A stretch of 41,283 nucleotides of DNA, taken from the IMG/VR virus record IMGVR_UViG_3300036790_000238, positions 1 through 41,283 of that record; one strand, written 5' to 3'. Origin of the DNA: a virus. This document shows, piece by piece, positions 1 to 5,321 of this stretch; within the stretch, counting starts at the first letter, position 1; the number at the start of each line of letters is the position of its first letter. The notes under the pieces were generated by a model. It was not told the DNA's origin and did not search any database. It worked only from the letters and a program-made list of their open reading frames with translations. Both the position numbers and the translations under genes were made by a program.

Positions 1-127
1 AGCAGGCGTGAACGGCGTGGATCGCCGATACGCATCGGATCGTCTTCGTCGGATTCCATCGATTTCAGGACGGCGTACATATCTGGGGCTGCGGAGATGA
101 GGTGTGTGTTGGCCTCATGGACGCCGC
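1..127. repeat. Terminal direct repeat, left copy
   Basis: These 127 bases are identical to the last 127 bases of the window (41157-41283). A gene on the minus strand reads without interruption through the join, so the molecule is circular or circularly permuted. The length equals the largest k-mer of common de Bruijn assemblers, so I read it as an assembly overlap rather than a biological terminal repeat. Confidence 0.93.
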
Positions 128-314
128 GGTCACGCGTGGACCGCCACCGCTGAGAGCTGTCCCTGCGGTCTTTAGTCGTTCCAGTCTCCGCGATGACGAA
201 CTCAGAGCAATCATCAAACCATGCGCCTTCCCTGAACAACTCAAGCCAAAGACCTGAAGATGTGGAAGCCTCGCGAATTAGCCACGGCCCGGGCGTAAAC
301 TTCTCATCAGCCAC
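1..314 (-). CDS. Conserved phage protein with KFTPGPW N-terminus (5' part; continues at window right end)
   Basis: A GTG start at 314 opens a frame that runs through the circular join and stops at 41123, giving 115 residues in total. The N-terminus carries the KFTPGPW motif, and a later EANTHLISAAPDMY stretch matches the NA.LIAAAPD.. signature seen in many phage and bacterial hypothetical proteins of this type. It ends with a basic segment (RRSRLLVALEKARG). The start overlaps the stop of the upstream gene by a few bases, so it is translationally coupled in the leftward early operon. The function is not known; no catalytic residues are apparent. The family recognition is from memory of the motif pair. 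Confidence 0.8.
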   Translation of the reverse strand, partial: MADEKFTPGPWLIREASTSSGLWLELFREGAWFDDCSEFVIAETGTTKDRRDSSQRWRSTRDRGVHEANTHLISAAPDMYAVLKSMESDEDDPMRIGDPRRSRL

Positions 315-738
315 GCCCCACCCCCTTCGTAGCCGCGTATCCCCCCGGCCCTTCTCCGTCCAGCGCCTGCGGAGTGATTTCAGCCAAAGCCCTGCGGATC
401 ATGCCTGCTGTCTCCTCAGCCGACAGCTTCGTCGGTTTGGCATCCAGCCATGCTAAAGCCGCTTCCAGTGCCAGACGGATGCGTCTCTGCCTCAACATGC
501 CATCGGTTCTGGCGATCAAAGACATCTGCTCAGGCGTGCGCTGAACAAGATCGTCGGCCGATACCGCTCGATAGCGGCGCTTCGATCCATCAGGGCACTC
601 GAAGAAAGCGTGCTCGTTGCGAGGCTTCCCGCAGTTAAAACACGCCAGCCATTGCCTCGCCTCTGATTCCTGTCTCTGCTGCTCGCCCAGCCATGCCACC
701 ACGATTGGGTTGATCGGCGCTTCAGTGCGTTCCATCAT
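307..738 (-). CDS. Hypothetical protein with a Cys motif
   Basis: This is a 143-residue soluble protein. A GGAGG sits a few bases before the tandem ATG-ATG start, which overlaps the end of the Tad2-like gene. The N-terminal third contains CFNCGKPRNEHAFFEC, which looks like a small zinc-binding knuckle. A helical, Arg- and Ala-rich C-terminal half follows. I do not recognise the family. It sits between the anti-Thoeris candidate and the KFTPGPW gene in the early operon. Confidence 0.7.
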   Translation of the reverse strand: MMERTEAPINPIVVAWLGEQQRQESEARQWLACFNCGKPRNEHAFFECPDGSKRRYRAVSADDLVQRTPEQMSLIARTDGMLRQRRIRLALEAALAWLDAKPTKLSAEETAGMIRRALAEITPQALDGEGPGGYAATKGVGRG

Positions 739-925
739 TTGCCTCCTCCACAATCTGCCAGTCATCAGCGAGCAATTCATTCGTCAGTATGTTAGTTCCT
801 ACGCCAGTTTCATCCATGACCGATACGAAGCCCGGAGGCGTGTAAAAGAAGCTATTTTTCCATATCGCACGCTTCACCTTTTTGCCTTCCTGCATCCACC
901 TCACCGCCTGCTTGATATCAGCCAT
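722..925 (-). CDS. DUF2829/Tad2-like protein, candidate anti-Thoeris factor
   Basis: The 67-residue protein has the DUF2829 layout. An amphipathic N-terminal helix ends in GKKVKRAIW (residues 14-22), then come beta strands, then the closing LLADDWQIVEE block (51-61). DUF2829 includes Tad2, a phage protein that binds the cyclic-ADPR-type signal of Thoeris defence so that the effector is not activated. The small size and the aromatic and acidic residues of the LADDW end fit. It lies in the early operon just after an RHH gene, a usual place for anti-defence genes. The family assignment is by pattern only, and other DUF2829 members have unknown roles. Confidence 0.65.
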   Translation of the reverse strand: MADIKQAVRWMQEGKKVKRAIWKNSFFYTPPGFVSVMDETGVGTNILTNELLADDWQIVEEANDGTH

Positions 926-950
926 CTCTCTGCTCTTTCCTCTCTGTGTG

Positions 951-1088
951 CTACCGGGGTGCGTAACGGTTCAGGTACGCCAGCACGATCTGACGGATCA
1001 GCTTGCCCACCGACATATCTTTGGTGGCTGCGCAGGCGTCCAGTCGTGCGCGCATGTCGGCGTCGAGCAGCAGGTTGAACGCCTTCAT
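951..1088 (-). CDS. Ribbon-helix-helix DNA-binding protein (45 aa)
   Basis: This short protein begins MKAFNLLLDADMRARLD and continues MSVGKLIRQIVLAYLNR, the strand plus two helices of an Arc/CopG-type RHH protein. It starts at an ATG whose ATGA overlaps the stop of the 86-aa gene upstream. Proteins of this class usually repress their own promoter. The repeated ATGCAT hexamers at 1355-1367, just before the operon's first gene, are a plausible operator. The next gene, the Tad2-like protein, begins 25 bases downstream. Confidence 0.8.
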   Translation of the reverse strand: MKAFNLLLDADMRARLDACAATKDMSVGKLIRQIVLAYLNRYAPR

Positions 1089-1345
1089 TTAACCTCCGCG
1101 CGGCGCAGGTAAATGTAGAGCCATTCTCCGATTGTCTTGGTTGAAGCCACGTATCCCGGCTTGAGACGTGACATCCTGTAAGAAAGGGTCTGCCGCAGAG
1201 AGCCGTACTGTTTTGCGGTTATGGGAGGCAGTCGCACAGCTTGGCCTTCTTTCAATTTCAGGACCTGGGCGAGAATAGGGTCCCATTGCCTCCGCCCCGG
1301 ACCCAGGTCAGGCAACTTCACGATTTCTCCGTCTGCAAAAGCCAT
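1085..1345 (-). CDS. Hypothetical protein, first gene of leftward operon
   Basis: I placed the start at an ATG preceded by GGAGGAGGT, giving 86 residues (MAFADGEIVKLPDLG...). An upstream in-frame ATG lacks comparable spacing. The C-terminal half (TAKQYGSLRQTLSYRMSRL...TKTIGEWLYIYLRR) resembles a small DNA-binding or winged-helix style segment ending in basic residues, but I do not recognise a family. It is the promoter-proximal gene of the early operon and couples by ATGA to the RHH gene, so the two may act together in regulation. That pairing is inference. Confidence 0.7.
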   Translation of the reverse strand: MAFADGEIVKLPDLGPGRRQWDPILAQVLKLKEGQAVRLPPITAKQYGSLRQTLSYRMSRLKPGYVASTKTIGEWLYIYLRRAEVK

Positions 1346-1354
1346 ACCTCCTCC

Positions 1355-1374
1355 ATGCATCATGCATAGCGCAT
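1355..1374 (-). promoter_or_regulatory. Repeated ATGCAT hexamers, candidate RHH operator
   Basis: Two palindromic ATGCAT hexamers (1355-1360 and 1362-1367) are separated by one base, with a related GCATGTGC just beyond. They lie immediately before the Shine-Dalgarno of the first leftward gene. RHH repressors bind short tandem or inverted sites of this kind, and an RHH gene is second in the operon. A weak TTGCGC/TATGCA promoter pair on the minus strand overlaps the site. Confidence 0.4.
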
Positions 1375-1460
1375 GTGCAGGAATCGCGCAAGCGAATTCT
1401 CACTTATTTTCGGCACCTGCGGTAACCGGCGCGAACGGGAGGATATCGTCGCATGGCCGG

Positions 1461-1488
1461 GTTGACACAAACCCGCATCTGAGTCAAC
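1461..1488. promoter_or_regulatory. Inverted repeat GTTGAC...GTCAAC in divergent control region
   Basis: A perfect 6-base inverted repeat (arms 1461-1466 and 1483-1488) supplies a TTGACA -35 element on the plus strand (1462-1467) and a TTGACT on the minus strand. It lies between the leftward operon and the tRNA cluster. The matching -10 elements are weak, so it may be an operator or a pair of opposed promoters. The rest of 1368-1628 shows no gene I can support. Confidence 0.4.
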
Positions 1489-1628
1489 ATTGGAAGCGCG
1501 GGGTTGGCTACGCAGAGACGCTTGCCTAAGCATCAACCGCCTCAAAGTCGCAAACCCGCCGCCCCGCGTATTTTTTCCGATCTCTTATGAACTTGAGCAG
1601 CGCAGACCGACCACGACCGCTCACCCAT

Positions 1629-1706
1629 CCGGGTGTAGCGCAGTCTGGACAGCGCACTCGCCTCGGGCGCGAGGGGTCGCAGGTTCGAATCCTGTCACCC
1701 GGACCA
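1629..1706 (+). tRNA. tRNA-Pro(CGG)
   Basis: The acceptor arms are CCGGGTG and CACCCGG with discriminator A and encoded CCA. The anticodon stem CTCGC/GCGAG closes a 7-base loop CTCGGGC with anticodon CGG, and the T arm carries TTCGAAT. The C1-G72 pair and A73 are proline identity features. It reads CCG codons. First of four tRNAs. Confidence 0.93.
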
Positions 1707-1713
1707 ATTCTTT

Positions 1714-1788
1714 GGGGATGTGGTGCTAACGGGAGCATTCCGGTTTCGCACTCCGGCGGTCAGGGTTCAATTCCCTGCATCTCCACCA
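1714..1788 (+). tRNA. tRNA-Ala(CGC)
   Basis: The acceptor arms GGGGATG and CATCTCC contain the G3-U70 wobble that marks alanine tRNAs, followed by A73 and encoded CCA. The anticodon loop TTCGCAC gives anticodon CGC. The pair next to the loop is a T-T mismatch, which leaves a four-pair anticodon stem. It reads GCG codons. Confidence 0.85.
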
Positions 1789-1826
1789 AAACGCGAACTA
1801 CGCGAACAGCCACGGCTTAAAAGCGT

Positions 1827-1903
1827 GCTGGCGTAGCTCAATTTGGCAGAGCAGAACTCCCGTAAAGTTCAGGTTGCAGGTTCGATGCCTGTCGCCAGCC
1901 CCA
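1827..1903 (+). tRNA. tRNA-Thr(CGT), with unusual C33 and C73
   Basis: Acceptor arms GCTGGCG/CGCCAGC, D stem GCTC/GAGC, anticodon stem GAACT/AGTTC and T stem GCAGG/CCTGT all pair. The loop CCCGTAA places anticodon CGT at 34-36, but position 33 is C rather than the near-universal U. The discriminator is C, with CCA encoded after it. It would read ACG codons if functional. Confidence 0.82.
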
Positions 1904-1905
1904 GA

Positions 1906-1979
1906 GCGGCCATCGTCCAACGGTAGGGCTTTGGTCTTCCAAACCAAGTATGCCGGTTCAAGTCCGGCTGGCCGCTCCA
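1906..1979 (+). tRNA. tRNA-Gly(TCC)
   Basis: The acceptor arms are GCGGCCA and TGGCCGC with discriminator T and encoded CCA. The anticodon stem TTGGT/ACCAA closes loop CTTCCAA with anticodon TCC, and U73 fits glycine. It lies two bases after the Thr tRNA and reads GGA codons. Confidence 0.92.
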
Positions 1980-2007
1980 ATGCATCCAAGCGGGCGAGAG
2001 GTAGAAC

Positions 2008-2169
2008 ATGCTGACGCTCGTCTTTCTGGTGTTCTTTCTGGTTCTTGAAGCCCTCGCGGCTTTCTGGCAGCCCAATCCGCCGCGCGTCAACCTGATTGCG
2101 GCCGGGCTGGCGTTTCTGGCGCTGGCGCTGATTTTCGGATCGGCCGGGGTGCATCCGCTGTTGCGCTGA
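2008..2169 (+). CDS. Small two-helix membrane protein (53 aa)
   Basis: The protein starts MLTLVFLVFFLVLEALAAFW, which forms one transmembrane segment. A short polar turn (QPNPPRVN) leads to a second hydrophobic segment (LIAAGLAFLALALIFG). A GAGAGG lies at good spacing before the ATG. It sits between the tRNA cluster and a secreted protein. Small two-helix proteins in this position can be holin-like or membrane-targeting early proteins, but nothing in the sequence decides this. Confidence 0.75.
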   Translation: MLTLVFLVFFLVLEALAAFWQPNPPRVNLIAAGLAFLALALIFGSAGVHPLLR

Positions 2170-2423
2170 ATCCGTGGTAGAGTGGAGAGGCAGCGGCGCT
2201 CAGGTCGCGCCTGAGTGACAATTCTGATCGAAAGAACCAGCGAAAGCGTGGATGGAGCATTCCTGGTAGCCGGACGCGGCGAAAAATCAGGTCAGACGGA
2301 CGGATCCCTCCAGTTGTAACGGTTCAGCCTGCGTGATGCCCGCAGGGATGAGAGGGTCAGTGGTTAGTCCCCATCGGTCGGCAACGCTTGCAGGAGCGAC
2401 CCGGCCCGCTGCATTGAAATCCA
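2170..2423 (+). other. Non-coding stretch with hairpins after the tRNA cluster
   Basis: No convincing gene is visible on either strand. A 6-bp hairpin CTCAGG/CCTGAG (2199-2215) has no U-tract. A second, CCTGCG/CGCAGG (2328-2346), can compete with ATCCCT/AGGGAT (2304-2309 with 2344-2349). The stretch may be the 5' leader of the next gene or a structured RNA. Confidence 0.4.
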
Positions 2424-3173
2424 ATGATCCTCGCCCTTCTTATCGCCCAGCTGGCCGTCTCCGCAACCCCGCTCTCTGCCCCGATCTCGCTTCAGGGCAT
2501 CGTTGCTCCAGTAACAATCCCATCCAACGCCGTCTCTTATGCCTCGCTGGAGCGTCAGACAGGCTGGACAGGCGATTCCGGCTCTGACGTGGCTCCTCAC
2601 CCTCCGACAGCCTTTGCAATCGTTCCTGCAGGCGGTGGAGGCGCAACAATGACCCTTCAAACAACGGGCACGGCAGGGATTTATACAGGCTGGATGGCGA
2701 AAAAGACTGTTGCAGTCTCAGGAACGCACGATTTGCTGCGCGCAACGTATGAATTCACAAGCGTTACCGGGATACAAGCCTGGGAAGTAGGCCGACGCAA
2801 GACGAATTCCGCAGGCATCACGGACAACGGCCAGACGCAGCTCGTTCCGATTGCCGGCTCAAAGCTCGAATTCGACATCGTGCCCTCTAGCGCAGGCGGC
2901 TGGAAGGATACAGGCTGCAGATTCCCCGCATTCACGGCGAACACGCTCTACGACGAAGACCTCTACTTCGTGAGCGATTCCAACGGCGCGTTATCGCTGG
3001 AATACGTGAGCCTGAACGGCTCGATCTGCATGATTCCACAGTCATTGCAGCATATTGCCGGCATAGCTAAAGGCTGGTCAAAGAACGAGATGGTAGTAGC
3101 TTTCCAGCCTGACGCGAATCCGAAGGCTATTGCTTACGGGGCGACGGTGACGATGAGCGCGTGGACGTGGTAG
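2424..3173 (+). CDS. Secreted beta-rich protein of unknown function
   Basis: The 249-residue protein begins with a hydrophobic run (MILALLIAQLAVSA) followed by small residues, which fits a Sec signal or anchor, although the n-region lacks a positive charge. The mature part is rich in Ser, Thr, Gly and aromatics in alternating patterns, typical of a beta-sandwich such as lectin-like or glycan-binding domains. I cannot name the fold. An in-frame stop lies just upstream at 2415, so this is the first possible ATG, although there is no strong ribosome site. It lies outside the late operon and looks like an accessory (moron-like) gene. Confidence 0.65.
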   Translation: MILALLIAQLAVSATPLSAPISLQGIVAPVTIPSNAVSYASLERQTGWTGDSGSDVAPHPPTAFAIVPAGGGGATMTLQTTGTAGIYTGWMAKKTVAVSGTHDLLRATYEFTSVTGIQAWEVGRRKTNSAGITDNGQTQLVPIAGSKLEFDIVPSSAGGWKDTGCRFPAFTANTLYDEDLYFVSDSNGALSLEYVSLNGSICMIPQSLQHIAGIAKGWSKNEMVVAFQPDANPKAIAYGATVTMSAWTW

Positions 3174-3376
3174 AGTCGTGTCAGAGTAAAAAATCAGTGG
3201 ATACCAGCGAATCGGAAATCGCGGAACGTTGGGGCTATCGCCTTTTTCGCGATCTCTCAAATTCACGTCGATACCGAGAGCTTTTGCGAAGTCTTCATAT
3301 TGACGGCAGGTCTCAGCAAATAGATTCGATTCGAACTGCTGCTCTTGCTGATGAATCAGAGGCTCATAGGACCTGA
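3161..3376 (+). CDS. Doubtful ORF overlapping the end of the secreted-protein gene
   Basis: A GTG-started frame of 71 codons reads a charged, helix-like stretch (SEIAERWGYRLFRDLSNSRR...). The opposite strand is also open and protein-like here, third-position GC is low, and no ribosome site precedes the start. It may be a decayed or spurious frame. From 3377 to 3594 I see only a strong hairpin and no gene. Confidence 0.25.
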   Translation: MDVVESCQSKKSVDTSESEIAERWGYRLFRDLSNSRRYRELLRSLHIDGRSQQIDSIRTAALADESEAHRT

Positions 3377-3397
3377 AGATTGGTGAAGGGCCTAACC

Positions 3398-3442
3398 GGG
3401 TGGACTCTCTAGAACTTTGACAGGGTCGAAGAGAGTTCGCCC
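3398..3442 (+). other. Long RNA hairpin
   Basis: Arms 3398-3410 and 3430-3442 pair over 13 positions, two of them G-U wobbles. The 19-base loop can extend with TTGAC/GTCGA. TTGGTTCT follows on the plus strand. This could be a terminator for the secreted-protein transcript or the core of a small RNA. Confidence 0.5.
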
Positions 3443-3594
3443 TTGGTTCTGCGGCCCTCTCAAGCGCCATTTGCCACCGTTAAGCATAACAGTCAGTTTC
3501 GCGACTCAGGATAGAAGCGGAGGCGCATGGTTGCGACTCAATCGAACCTTTGGAGGCGGCGCTTCATCGAACAGAGCTAAACAGCAACTTCCTC

Positions 3595-3622
3595 TTGCAT
3601 TCCAGCCTGTCTGCGGTAGAAT
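3595..3622 (+). promoter_or_regulatory. Candidate sigma70-type promoter, leaderless
   Basis: TTGCAT (3595-3600) and TAGAAT (3617-3622) are 16 bases apart. The GTG start of the following gene begins 7 bases after the -10, so transcription would start on or near the start codon. The -10 matches five of six consensus bases; the -35 matches three. Confidence 0.4.
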
Positions 3623-3628
3623 CCGGCT

Positions 3629-3817
3629 GTGGAAAGCAGCTTACGCAGATTTACAATCCAGTTCACTTCGGGTGAGACTCGAGTCATCGAGGGCCACCAA
3701 ATCAGTTTTGGTGACGGGTTTGCCGTGGTGATTCACTTTGGCGACAATGCCGATGCCGATCGGGCTGTATACCTCCCTGTCTTCCTGATTGCCAGCATTG
3801 AGGACCTGCGGTTGTGA
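3629..3817 (+). CDS. Small hypothetical protein (62 aa)
   Basis: The protein (GTG start, MESSLRRFTIQFTSGETRVI...) reads as alternating beta strands with a conserved-looking FTSGETRVIEGHQISFGDG and ends ASIEDLRL. It may be a small beta-barrel. There is no Shine-Dalgarno; a -10-like TAGAAT lies directly upstream, which suggests leaderless translation. It converges on the minus-strand Ig-like gene. I do not recognise the family. Confidence 0.6.
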   Translation: MESSLRRFTIQFTSGETRVIEGHQISFGDGFAVVIHFGDNADADRAVYLPVFLIASIEDLRL

Positions 3818-3823
3818 CGATCC

Positions 3824-3854
3824 GCGAAAAGAGGCCCCGACCGAAGCCGGGGCT
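3824..3854 (-). terminator. Intrinsic terminator with UUCG tetraloop, for the leftward Ig-like gene
   Basis: On the minus strand, CCCCG...CGGGG arms close a C(UUCG)G tetraloop and are followed by CTCTTTT. This is a textbook rho-independent terminator. It sits 20 bases past the stop of the minus-strand gene. The plus strand lacks a T-tract, so it should act leftward only. Confidence 0.8.
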
Positions 3855-3874
3855 GGGAGAACAGTCGGGCAAGC

Positions 3875-4345
3875 CTAACTGAAATTGATTTGCGCGCTTA
3901 CGGTGCGGCCGGTAGCTGCCGTGACGGTATCGGTATTCTGAGCGGTCAGCGGTGGGGTTGCGGTTCCATCCTGGTCGGTGAACACGCCGCCTGTGCCTGT
4001 GACAGTGACCGAGCCGGCTGAGACGCCAGTAATAGTCGCTGTGCCGTCGCCGTTGTCCACAAGCGTTGCCACAGTCGTATTGTCGATGGTGTAAGCGGGT
4101 GGAGTTGAAAGAGTTGCGCCTGGAGTGACGGTAGTGCCGTCAGCTTCGAGCGGAACGAAGGTTGCGGTCAGCGTTGATCCGACCGCCTGCGTGCCGGGAT
4201 TTGCCATAAAGCCTCCGAAACGGATTTCCGCCGAAGCGGTGTGGTGGGTGAGATGGTAAAGGATTCTGCGGAACAAAAGCCCGAGTTCGTGAACCTCTTT
4301 GCTCAACTTCGCGATCTCGGCGAGTACAAGACGGTCGCGGTTCAT
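3875..4345 (-). CDS. Ig-like (BIG2-type) domain protein, possible dual start
   Basis: The long form (156 aa) starts MNRDRLVLAEIAKLSKEV, a helical tract of about 45 residues. It continues into an Ig-like repeat region (ATLSTPPAYTIDNTTVATL, DGTATITGVSAGSVTVTGTG), typical of bacterial Ig-like group 2 folds that decorate virions or bind glycans. An internal in-frame ATG at 4207 has a stronger ribosome site (CGGAGG, 4-base gap) and would make a 110-aa form with the Ig-like domain alone. A TATATT -10 lies at 4355-4360. It is the only leftward gene between 1629 and 28245 and has its own terminator, so it is an independent unit. Confidence 0.75.
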   Translation of the reverse strand: MNRDRLVLAEIAKLSKEVHELGLLFRRILYHLTHHTASAEIRFGGFMANPGTQAVGSTLTATFVPLEADGTTVTPGATLSTPPAYTIDNTTVATLVDNGDGTATITGVSAGSVTVTGTGGVFTDQDGTATPPLTAQNTDTVTAATGRTVSAQINFS

Positions 4346-4391
4346 GCCGCAAAGAATATAGCACCCTTCCCAGCCCATCGGGGATAATTGC

Positions 4392-4420
4392 TTGACACCC
4401 CACATTCATTGCGTTAGCGT
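4392..4420 (+). promoter_or_regulatory. Candidate late-module promoter
   Basis: A perfect TTGACA (4392-4397) is followed after 17 bases by TAGCGT (4415-4420), a weaker -10. It lies between the divergent Ig-like gene and the first rightward gene of the terminase cluster, where a promoter is expected. Confidence 0.5.
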
Positions 4421-4437
4421 TACGGCGTACGCCACCC

Positions 4438-4788
4438 ATGCTGTGCGGTTCCGAGCGCCGAATTCAAGGCTCGGTCCCCTTCATGAATAACAACCGTGTC
4501 TTCAATCTGACCCGCGGCTACTCACTCAAGCATAAACAGGCTCTCCGAGCGGTGGACCAGTGTTCAGCGACCTGGATCGAGTTCGGTATATCGATTCGCG
4601 ATCTGACGCTGGCAGAAGCAATTGCAGCCAGAAATGCTCAGGCGAAGCTGCAGGAAGCGTTTCCGCTCACAGAAATTCCCGGCCTTCGCTACGAAGCTCC
4701 GGAAACCAAACGCGATTCAGAGTTCTGGGAAAAGCGCGTAGAGGCGATTCGCGCTACTGGCGCGTTTGTTTCTAATGCGATTCAGTGA
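4438..4788 (+). CDS. Hypothetical protein at the head of the late module
   Basis: The frame encodes 116 residues from ATG 4438, or 101 from an internal ATG at 4483 (MNNNRVFNLTRGYSLKHKQA). Neither has a clear Shine-Dalgarno; 4438 lies about 12 bases after a predicted transcription start, while the internal start gives a more protein-like N-terminus. The protein is helical and charged, with WIEFGISIRDLTLAEAIAAR resembling a small DNA-binding or adaptor segment. I do not recognise the family. Its stop falls inside the palindrome that precedes the RHH gene. Confidence 0.6.
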   Translation: MLCGSERRIQGSVPFMNNNRVFNLTRGYSLKHKQALRAVDQCSATWIEFGISIRDLTLAEAIAARNAQAKLQEAFPLTEIPGLRYEAPETKRDSEFWEKRVEAIRATGAFVSNAIQ

Positions 4789-4809
4789 GACATATGCTAC
4801 AGTTGTCTC
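4787..4809 (+). promoter_or_regulatory. Perfect palindrome at the RHH gene start, candidate autoregulatory operator
   Basis: GAGACA and TGTCTC arms (4787-4792, 4804-4809) flank 11 bases that include a TATGCT -10-like element (4793-4798). The palindrome ends exactly at the ATG of the RHH gene. A bound repressor would cover both promoter and start codon. The site is upstream of the terminase genes. Confidence 0.55.
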
Positions 4810-4932
4810 ATGGCGACTCTTAATCTTCGCGGCGTTCCAGATGGAGTTTACAGGTGGCTGAAAGTACGATCCGCTGAGGCTGCTTTGACTCTCAGGCAAT
4901 TCTGCATCGACTTGCTCAGGCAGAACGAATGA
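4810..4932 (+). CDS. Ribbon-helix-helix (FitA/CopG-like) protein, 40 aa
   Basis: The short product (MATLNLRGVPDGVYRWLKVR... then ...LTLRQFCIDLLRQ) fits the FitA/Arc pattern: an N-terminal strand, helix A and helix B. No toxin partner follows; the ATGA overlap leads directly into the terminase small subunit. The palindrome over its promoter and start suggests autoregulation and, through coupling, control of the packaging genes. The 40-residue length is minimal but adequate for an RHH dimer. Confidence 0.7.
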   Translation: MATLNLRGVPDGVYRWLKVRSAEAALTLRQFCIDLLRQNE

Positions 4933-5321
4933 TTGACTGGACTCCTGAACTCGAAGACAGCATCGTGGAAGCGCTGGTCACTGAATCTCTCCGCAAAGTG
5001 TGCAGCCATAACAGCAATCTGCCCGATCGCACAACGATTCAGCGCCACATCGCGCAGAACGAAGAGTTCGCAACCAGATGCGCGCGCGCGAGAGCTGAAC
5101 ACGCGCGCTACCGCCTTGAAATGGTTGAAGATGACGTTGACACTTGCGACGCTGAGAACGCGCGGGCGGTTCAGGTGAAAGTCGGTTTCGCTCAGTGGCT
5201 TGCAACCCGGTTGCTGTCAAAGGAATACGGGGACCGGACCGAGTTAAGCGGCCCCGGGGGCGGCCCAATTCAAGCGGAAATCACCATCAACCTCGTGGAA
5301 ACCAGTGGCAATCGAGGTTGA
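4929..5321 (+). CDS. Terminase small subunit
   Basis: The 130-residue protein precedes the large subunit, overlaps it by 17 bases, and has the Sf6/P22-type plan. It has an N-terminal helix-turn-helix region (TIQRHIAQNEEFATRCARAR), a long helical middle with acidic residues, and a short C-terminal beta tail (EITINLVETSG). Small subunits recognise the packaging site and stimulate the large subunit. The assignment rests on position, size and domain plan. Confidence 0.8.
   Translation: MIDWTPELEDSIVEALVTESLRKVCSHNSNLPDRTTIQRHIAQNEEFATRCARARAEHARYRLEMVEDDVDTCDAENARAVQVKVGFAQWLATRLLSKEYGDRTELSGPGGGPIQAEITINLVETSGNRG

Noticed and set aside
1-127. True phage terminal redundancy
   Set aside because: The length equals a usual assembler k-mer and the P22-type terminase favours permuted ends, so an assembly overlap is more likely. 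Reads could still show otherwise.
1526-1738. Open frames over the tRNA genes on both strands
   Set aside because: They are explained by the tRNA sequences; the tRNA secondary structure is unambiguous.
2201-2420. Known riboswitch in the leader after the tRNA cluster
   Set aside because: I compared it by eye with cobalamin and cyclic-di-GMP riboswitch cores and saw no convincing match.
4810-5321. Toxin-antitoxin pair with the RHH gene as antitoxin
   Set aside because: The next gene is the terminase small subunit, not a PIN, RelE or similar toxin.
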